In this document: positions 15,561 through 20,234 of the stretch, piece by piece
Position numbering within the stretch: the first letter of the stretch is position 1
How the letters are laid out: every line of letters begins with the position of its first letter
Origin: UBA2336 sp037443645
GTDB taxonomy: Bacteria > Bacteroidota > Bacteroidia > Cytophagales > Cyclobacteriaceae
Assembly (NCBI GenBank): GCA_037443645.1
Contig: JBBINY010000048.1
Location: forward strand, 1-20,234
Direction: 5' to 3'
DNA: 20,234 nucleotides
The notes under the pieces: model-generated
The model's input: only the letters and a program-made list of their open reading frames with translations
Told to the model about the DNA's origin: nothing
Database searches by the model: none
Translations under genes and position numbers: made by a program

Positions 15561-16787
15561 ATGAGGGGCTGGATCGTTACACTTGGTTTTATTGCTTCCT
15601 GCAAGCTGGTGTTTGCCTCTTCCATCCTTATCCCGATGGACATCGGACAGCGCAATCATTTAAAGGCATATGGCATAGCCTACTATTCGCTGCAACATGA
15701 AATTGCGGTTGATTGGTTGCTGAATTACCGGGGCGGAAGTTTTTTGATAGCTTTTTCAACGGAAATCCTCAATGAATGTACTGTACGTGGCGTTACCGCT
15801 ACGATGTTGAGTGACGCTGAGGCTAATAAACTGCTTCTGGAAATTGAAAGCCCTGCCCTGAACATGAACATAGTGAGGATGGAGCGGGCCCCGCGGATTG
15901 CCGTGTATTCTCCCAAGAACGAAGTCGTTCTGGATGAAACCGATGCAGTAATTCTTGTGCTCGATCATGCCGAGATTCCATACAATATTATTTACGATGA
16001 GCAAATTTTGAAGGAGGATGCTCTTACCCGGTATGACTGGCTTCACCTTCACCACGAAGATTTTACCGGGCAGATCAGCAAGGTGCAGTTTCGCCAGTCT
16101 GCCCAGCTGGAAGTAAAATTACTGGAAACAACAGCCGCGCAGTTGGGGTATAGCCGGGTATCGGCCATGAAGTATGATGTCGCAAAGAAGATTCTGGCAT
16201 TTTGTGCTTCAGGCGGCTATTTGTTTGCAATGTGTTCAGGTGCAGAAACATTTGACATTGCCCTGGCCACCCAGGGGGTTGATCTGGAAGCAACAAGCGA
16301 AGAGCTGGAAGTTCCGCTGGATTATTCAAAGGGCCTGGCTTTTGAAAACTATATGCTGGAGCCACCTATGAACAGAAGTTTTTCAACCATTAACGTTGGC
16401 GGTTGGGGTTATAACGATTCAGGAACAGAGTTCTTTACCCTATTTGATTTTTCGGCCAAGTGGGACATTATCCCATCCCTTCTTACCCAAAACCATGAGC
16501 ATTTGATCCGGGAATTTTCAGGGCTTACTACAGCCTTTAGCAAGCCCGTGGTTAAACCCGATGCGCTCATTCTTGCCGAGAACAGGCAGCGCCCTTTTGT
16601 ACGCTATATATATGGAGAGTTTGGCAACGGCCACTGGACCTATTACAGCGGTCACGATCCGGAAGGAGGCCGCGGCCGCGGAAGGGGACCCACCGATCTA
16701 AACCTTTTTCCTAATTCTCCGGGGTACCGGCTGATCCTGAACAACGTTCTTTTTCCTTCGGCAAGTAAAAAGAAGCGCAAAACCTGA
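15561..16787 (+). CDS. Secreted 'asparagine synthetase B'-like protein of Bacteroidota
   Basis: A 408-residue protein from ATG 15561. The frame is open back to ATG 15510, but the shorter start gives a normal signal peptide (MRGWIVTLGFIASCKLVFAS). The mature start (ILIPMDIGQRNHLKAYGIAY), LLNYRGGSFLI and DWLHLHHEDFTGQ are hallmarks, from memory, of a Bacteroidota family commonly labelled 'asparagine synthetase B'. The sequence does not show the N-terminal Cys glutaminase and PP-loop of true AsnB, so the label is probably misleading. CASGGYLFAMCSGAE, with Cys225, looks like the nucleophile elbow of a class I glutamine-amidotransferase-like fold, as in ThuA/GATase-like proteins. It is divergent from the TIR-TPR gene and lies 95 bases before the second TIR gene. 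Its function and any link to the TIR genes are unknown. Confidence 0.72.
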   Translation: MRGWIVTLGFIASCKLVFASSILIPMDIGQRNHLKAYGIAYYSLQHEIAVDWLLNYRGGSFLIAFSTEILNECTVRGVTATMLSDAEANKLLLEIESPALNMNIVRMERAPRIAVYSPKNEVVLDETDAVILVLDHAEIPYNIIYDEQILKEDALTRYDWLHLHHEDFTGQISKVQFRQSAQLEVKLLETTAAQLGYSRVSAMKYDVAKKILAFCASGGYLFAMCSGAETFDIALATQGVDLEATSEELEVPLDYSKGLAFENYMLEPPMNRSFSTINVGGWGYNDSGTEFFTLFDFSAKWDIIPSLLTQNHEHLIREFSGLTTAFSKPVVKPDALILAENRQRPFVRYIYGEFGNGHWTYYSGHDPEGGRGRGRGPTDLNLFPNSPGYRLILNNVLFPSASKKKRKT

Positions 16788-16882
16788 CCACAGAAAATAT
16801 ACAAAGTGGCCCATGTAACCTTTGTTGGTTTTGCGCATAATTCTTCTTAAACTGTCATTTCAAACAACCACCCAACCTGTCT

Positions 16883-18481
16883 ATGCCATCCATTGTACCC
16901 GGCTTTGAATATGATATTTTCGTTTCCTACCGCCATAACGACAACAAATATGACGGCTGGGTAACGGAGTTCGTAGAAAAACTCAACCAGGAACTGGACG
17001 CTACGTTGAAAGACAAGCTGTCCATTTTTTTTGACAAAAATCCACGGGAAGGGTTACAAGACACACACCATGTTGATCAGTCGATCAACACCAAGATCAA
17101 ATCAATGATCTTTATTCCGATTATTTCTCAAACGTATTGCGACACCAAAGCATTTGCCTGGAATCAGGAATTCCTGGTATTTAAAAATCAATCCGAACAA
17201 GATCGTATTGGAAGAACGATAAAACTGGCTAATGGAAATTTCGCTTCACGCATTCTGCCGATTAAAATTCACGAGATTGATGTAGAAGATGTGAAGCTTC
17301 TTGAAACGGAACTTTCAGGCGTGCTTCGATCCATAGATTTTATATACCGTGATGCCGGAGTTAACCGTCCGCTTCGACCGGTGGATGATGAAATTGGTGC
17401 AGTTGGTGGAAAAATTTTATATCGGAATCAAATTAACAAGTTAGCGAACGCCATTAAAGAAATTGTTCAGGGCATTAAGCTTGCTGAACGCGGACAACCA
17501 CCGGCTGTATCAGCGCATGACCTTACTGCACGACAGATCATACCCACAACATTTACAACTTCACTTCCTTCTTCCATAAAAGTTCAGGTAGTAGACAGGC
17601 AACGGCCTACCCTTTACCTGGCGTGGACATCCGGTGACTTAAAGGAGCAGCGCGAAGAGATGGCCATCATTTTACAAAAGGCAGGCTTCAATGTGCTGCC
17701 ATCCACCGATTGCCCGGCCGATGATGAGACTTTTAAGCGAAGGGTGGAGGAAGATCTGAAAAAGTGTTCTTGTTCGCTGCATATGCTGAGTGGGGAATTT
17801 GGAAGGAGATTTGAAACAAACGATGAAGTTTCTTTTCCCCAACATCAGTTCATGGAAGCAAAAAAGCATATAGAAGCTTCCCCCGATTTTAATGCATTTG
17901 TATGGCTTTATCCGGAATCAGAACAATCGATAAAACCAGCTCAGCAAAATTTCATTAAATACATCCGCAACAACATCACAAAGAACATGATGTTCTCCAA
18001 CAGTCCGGGCCCCATGCAGCTGGTGGATGATATCCGCGTGGTGATGATGAAGCAGGATGCTGCCGTTTATGATTCGAAAGACACCGACATTTTCTTCATC
18101 TTCAATCAACAGGATGAGGTTGATGCAAAGATTATTACGGATCAATTAAGTAATGAATATCCTGTTGAGATCATGAATATTCTGCCGGATGGCGAAGATC
18201 AGTACCGGGAAATCTCCACGCAACAGATACCAAAAAGCAAACTGGCCGTAGTGTACTTTAAATACGCTGCCGACTGGGCCTTGCCATTCATTAAACAAAT
18301 ATGGAAACAGGTTGGTGGCGCCTCATCACCAACGCCCTTGTTCCTGGTAGGCGAAGATGATCCGAAGAGCAACCTGGCAAGAAATTTTAAAGCGCCCAAA
18401 GTAGTATCTACTGTTGTTCCGAAGGACAAGGTGCCTGGTGAAGTAAAAAAAGTGTACACCACGGTAATCGAACTCAAATAA
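16883..18481 (+). CDS. TIR-domain protein with two additional TIR-like folds, partner of the nSTAND1 gene
   Basis: A 532-residue soluble protein with no membrane segment. Residues 1-~130 form a TIR domain strongly similar to that of the gene at 13345-15462, with Glu96 (AWNQEF) conserved. The extension to ~200 is also shared (ELSGVLRSIDFIYRDAGVNR). Residues ~241-390 start LYLAWTSGDLKEQREEM and alternate strands and helices like another TIR/DUF4062-type fold, with Glu325 (QFMEAKKH) in a comparable place. Residues ~401-530 start DIFFIFNQQDEVDAKII and look like a third, degenerate TIR-like fold without an obvious catalytic glutamate. An nSTAND1 NTPase follows on the same strand after 146 bases. 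The likely role is effector or adaptor of a STAND-controlled response; the later two domains are assigned from pattern only. Confidence 0.82.
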   Translation: MPSIVPGFEYDIFVSYRHNDNKYDGWVTEFVEKLNQELDATLKDKLSIFFDKNPREGLQDTHHVDQSINTKIKSMIFIPIISQTYCDTKAFAWNQEFLVFKNQSEQDRIGRTIKLANGNFASRILPIKIHEIDVEDVKLLETELSGVLRSIDFIYRDAGVNRPLRPVDDEIGAVGGKILYRNQINKLANAIKEIVQGIKLAERGQPPAVSAHDLTARQIIPTTFTTSLPSSIKVQVVDRQRPTLYLAWTSGDLKEQREEMAIILQKAGFNVLPSTDCPADDETFKRRVEEDLKKCSCSLHMLSGEFGRRFETNDEVSFPQHQFMEAKKHIEASPDFNAFVWLYPESEQSIKPAQQNFIKYIRNNITKNMMFSNSPGPMQLVDDIRVVMMKQDAAVYDSKDTDIFFIFNQQDEVDAKIITDQLSNEYPVEIMNILPDGEDQYREISTQQIPKSKLAVVYFKYAADWALPFIKQIWKQVGGASSPTPLFLVGEDDPKSNLARNFKAPKVVSTVVPKDKVPGEVKKVYTTVIELK

Positions 18482-18566
18482 ATATTACATGGCAGATTTT
18501 AGGCCTCAAAATCAGAAAAATCGCAATTCGTTATTCTACATTCAATTAAAATTTTGAACAACGATG

Positions 18567-18605
18567 TCGAATAATGAGTGATGAATAATGAATATCGAAT
18601 AATGA
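18567..18605 (+). repeat. Short AT-rich repeats (TCGAATAATGA type) before the nSTAND1 gene
   Basis: TCGAATAATGA occurs at 18567-18577 and again at 18595-18605, with a variant TGAATAATGAA at 18582-18592. The stretch lies in the 146-base gap between the TIR and nSTAND1 genes. No terminator or promoter motif stands out there. Confidence 0.5.
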
Positions 18606-18627
18606 AGGAAGAGTTAAGAAGATAAAG

Positions 18628-20234
18628 ATGTTCGAAGAATATCAGATATGCCCGTACACCGGCCTCCGGTCATTTACCGAAGAGGAATCACTTTACTTTA
18701 AAGGCCGTGAGGAGCACATTCAATCGGCAACTGAGCAACTCCAGCGCAATAAATTCCTGATGCTCACGGGGGCTTCCGGTGACGGAAAATCGTCACTGGT
18801 GTATGCGGGTATTATTCCAAATGCGCGGGCCGGATTCCTGAAATCCAAATACACCCAGTGGTGTGTGGCCGACTTCCGGCCTGAGCGCACGCCCTTCCGG
18901 AATTTGTGCAAGTCGCTGGCGCGCCAATTGGACATCGCCAACCCGGTAACGGTTGAGTCGGAATTGCAGCATGGCTTTTCTGCACTCGTTGATTTGTACC
19001 GAAACTCGAAACGCTATGTGGACATGGATTCTATTGCCTGGCAGCAAGCCGATGAAGCAGGGAAGGCTGCCTTGAAAAGAGAAGCTGCTAACCTGATTGT
19101 GCTGGTTGACCAGTTTGAAGAATTTTTTACAAATCCGGAGAACTATCACCGGGGGGTTCCTTCGCGCGACTCCAACCTGGTGCTTAACCTGCTGCTCGAA
19201 ACAACACGAATTGCGCTGGAAGAAGACCTGCCGATTTATGTGGTCTTTACCATGCGCTCCGACTTTATCGGGCAGTGCGCTGCCTTCAGGGGATTGCCGG
19301 AGTACATCGGGTTTTCACAGTTTTTTGTTCCGCGTCTCAACCGTTCGCAACTGCAACAGGTAATTGAAGAGCCTGCTGTGTTAAGCNNNNNNNNNNAATA
19401 AAATTACCCGCAGGTTAACAGAGCGCCTGATCCATGACCTGACCGAAGGCGTTGATCAGTTGCCGATCATTCAACATGCGCTGAATCAGATATGGCATGC
19501 AGCGGGTAATGGAAAAGAAGAGATGGATCTGATTCATTATGCCATGGTAGGTGGAATGAGCGTTCAGGAATTACCCGATGAGCAGGTTGACCGCTTTAAG
19601 GAATGGTTTGCTGGTTTGACGGCCGAAATCAAAGCCTGTTATCATGAGCCCAACCTTCAGAATGTGCTCGATACGCATACGAATAAACTGTATGAGCAAG
19701 CCGCTGACTATTACCGTAGAAAGACAGGAAAGACAATCAGCGATGGAAACGCTAAGTGGATTATCAAGACGGCCTTTACCTGCCTTACCAAAATTGACCA
19801 AAGCCGTGCGGTGCGCAACCGGATGACCTTAAAGGAGATTACCGACATCTTAAACAGCAGGGAATTCGGAACAAAAGATGTTGGAGTTATCCTGAACATA
19901 TTCCGCGAACCGGGAAATACCTTTATCCGTCCCTTCATTCTTGATGACCCCGAAAGCCAAACATTGAAAGATGATGACGTGCTCGATATTACCCATGAAA
20001 GCCTGATCCGCAACTGGGCTTACCTGGAAGAATGGGCCAAAGAGGAGTTCGATAACTACACGGTGTCGCTTGACTTTGAACAGCAACTCACCCGGTGGAT
20101 TGAAAGCAAGAAGTCCAATGGCTTCCTTCTCTCCATCGGCCAGTTAACTTACTTCGAAAACTGGTATAATAAGGTTAAGCCGAATGTGTACTGGATAGCC
20201 CGCTACCTGCCGGAAGATATTGCTCAAAATAAAA
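18628..20234 (+). CDS. nSTAND1 NTPase (3' end outside the window, interrupted by an assembly gap)
   Basis: The start MFEEYQICPYTGLRSFTEEE is typical of nSTAND1-class NTPases, which open with a 'PYpGLRsF' motif. The Walker A is GASGDGKSS (residues 48-56) and the Walker B is LIVLVDQFEEFF (~157-167), with the sensor-like VVFTMRSDF at 205-213. Ten N bases interrupt the gene after codon 253. The same protein resumes at 19397 in another frame (NKITRRLTERLIHDL, then DQLPIIQHALNQIW). The later THESLIRNWAYLEEW motif is the winged-helix end of the STAND module. Sensor repeats such as WD40 would normally follow but lie beyond 20234. It probably acts as an ATP-switched regulator of the neighbouring TIR protein. 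The ATG at 18628 follows a purine-rich stretch and an in-frame stop. Confidence 0.88.
19387..19396. other. Assembly gap (10 N)
   Basis: Ten undetermined bases. The coding frame before the gap ends at a codon boundary (19386) and resumes at a codon boundary at 19397, so a true length of 10 would break the frame. The number is probably a placeholder. Confidence 0.95.

Noticed and set aside
18495..18513. GATTTT/AAAATC hairpin after the second TIR gene
   Set aside because: Six mostly A/T pairs around a 7-base loop and no T tract; not convincing as a terminator.

Overview
The window looks like a chromosomal contig from a Bacteroidota member, probably of the Cytophagales type. The signs are soluble giant sensor kinases with reiterated sensor modules joined by near-identical 'AEAQAREAQIEA' linkers, SnoaL-headed kinases, an 'asparagine synthetase B'-like secreted protein, poor Shine-Dalgarno signals, and a TCCTGATAGCTATCGGGA-type palindrome. 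The lineage call is inference from protein style, not from a marker gene. Ten N bases at 19387-19396 mark an assembly gap.

Left block (1-7095, + strand): the tail of an unidentified gene, then a 1567-residue cytoplasmic histidine kinase with a SnoaL-like head and six similar GAF-like modules. After it come a small antitoxin-like gene, a MazF/PemK-like toxin whose C-terminus runs into a decayed piece of a histidine kinase ATPase domain, a single-domain response regulator, and a response regulator fused to a class III adenylate cyclase. Kinase, receiver and receiver-cyclase form a plausible phosphorelay-to-cAMP operon into which a toxin-antitoxin cassette and a kinase relic have been placed.

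Middle block (7145-13241, - strand): reading in transcription order, a membrane-anchored protein made of 29 nonapeptide repeats, a strong intrinsic terminator, a secreted metallopeptidase-like/beta-propeller/beta-barrel protein, a PrsW-family membrane protease and an exported PLP-dependent class V aminotransferase-like enzyme. The last three are tightly spaced and probably co-transcribed.

Right block (13345-20234): two TIR-domain proteins with strongly similar first ~200 residues, one on each strand, flank a secreted 'asparagine synthetase B'-like protein. The minus-strand one has a receptor-like layout (TIR, one membrane segment, FlgO/TolB-like domain, TPRs). The plus-strand one carries a TIR domain and two further TIR-like folds, and is followed by an nSTAND1 NTPase that runs off the window. 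TIR effectors next to a STAND NTPase suggest an immune or conflict locus. This right block, with the neighbouring nonapeptide-repeat membrane protein, is the best candidate for an undescribed system. Its function is inferred from domain content only.
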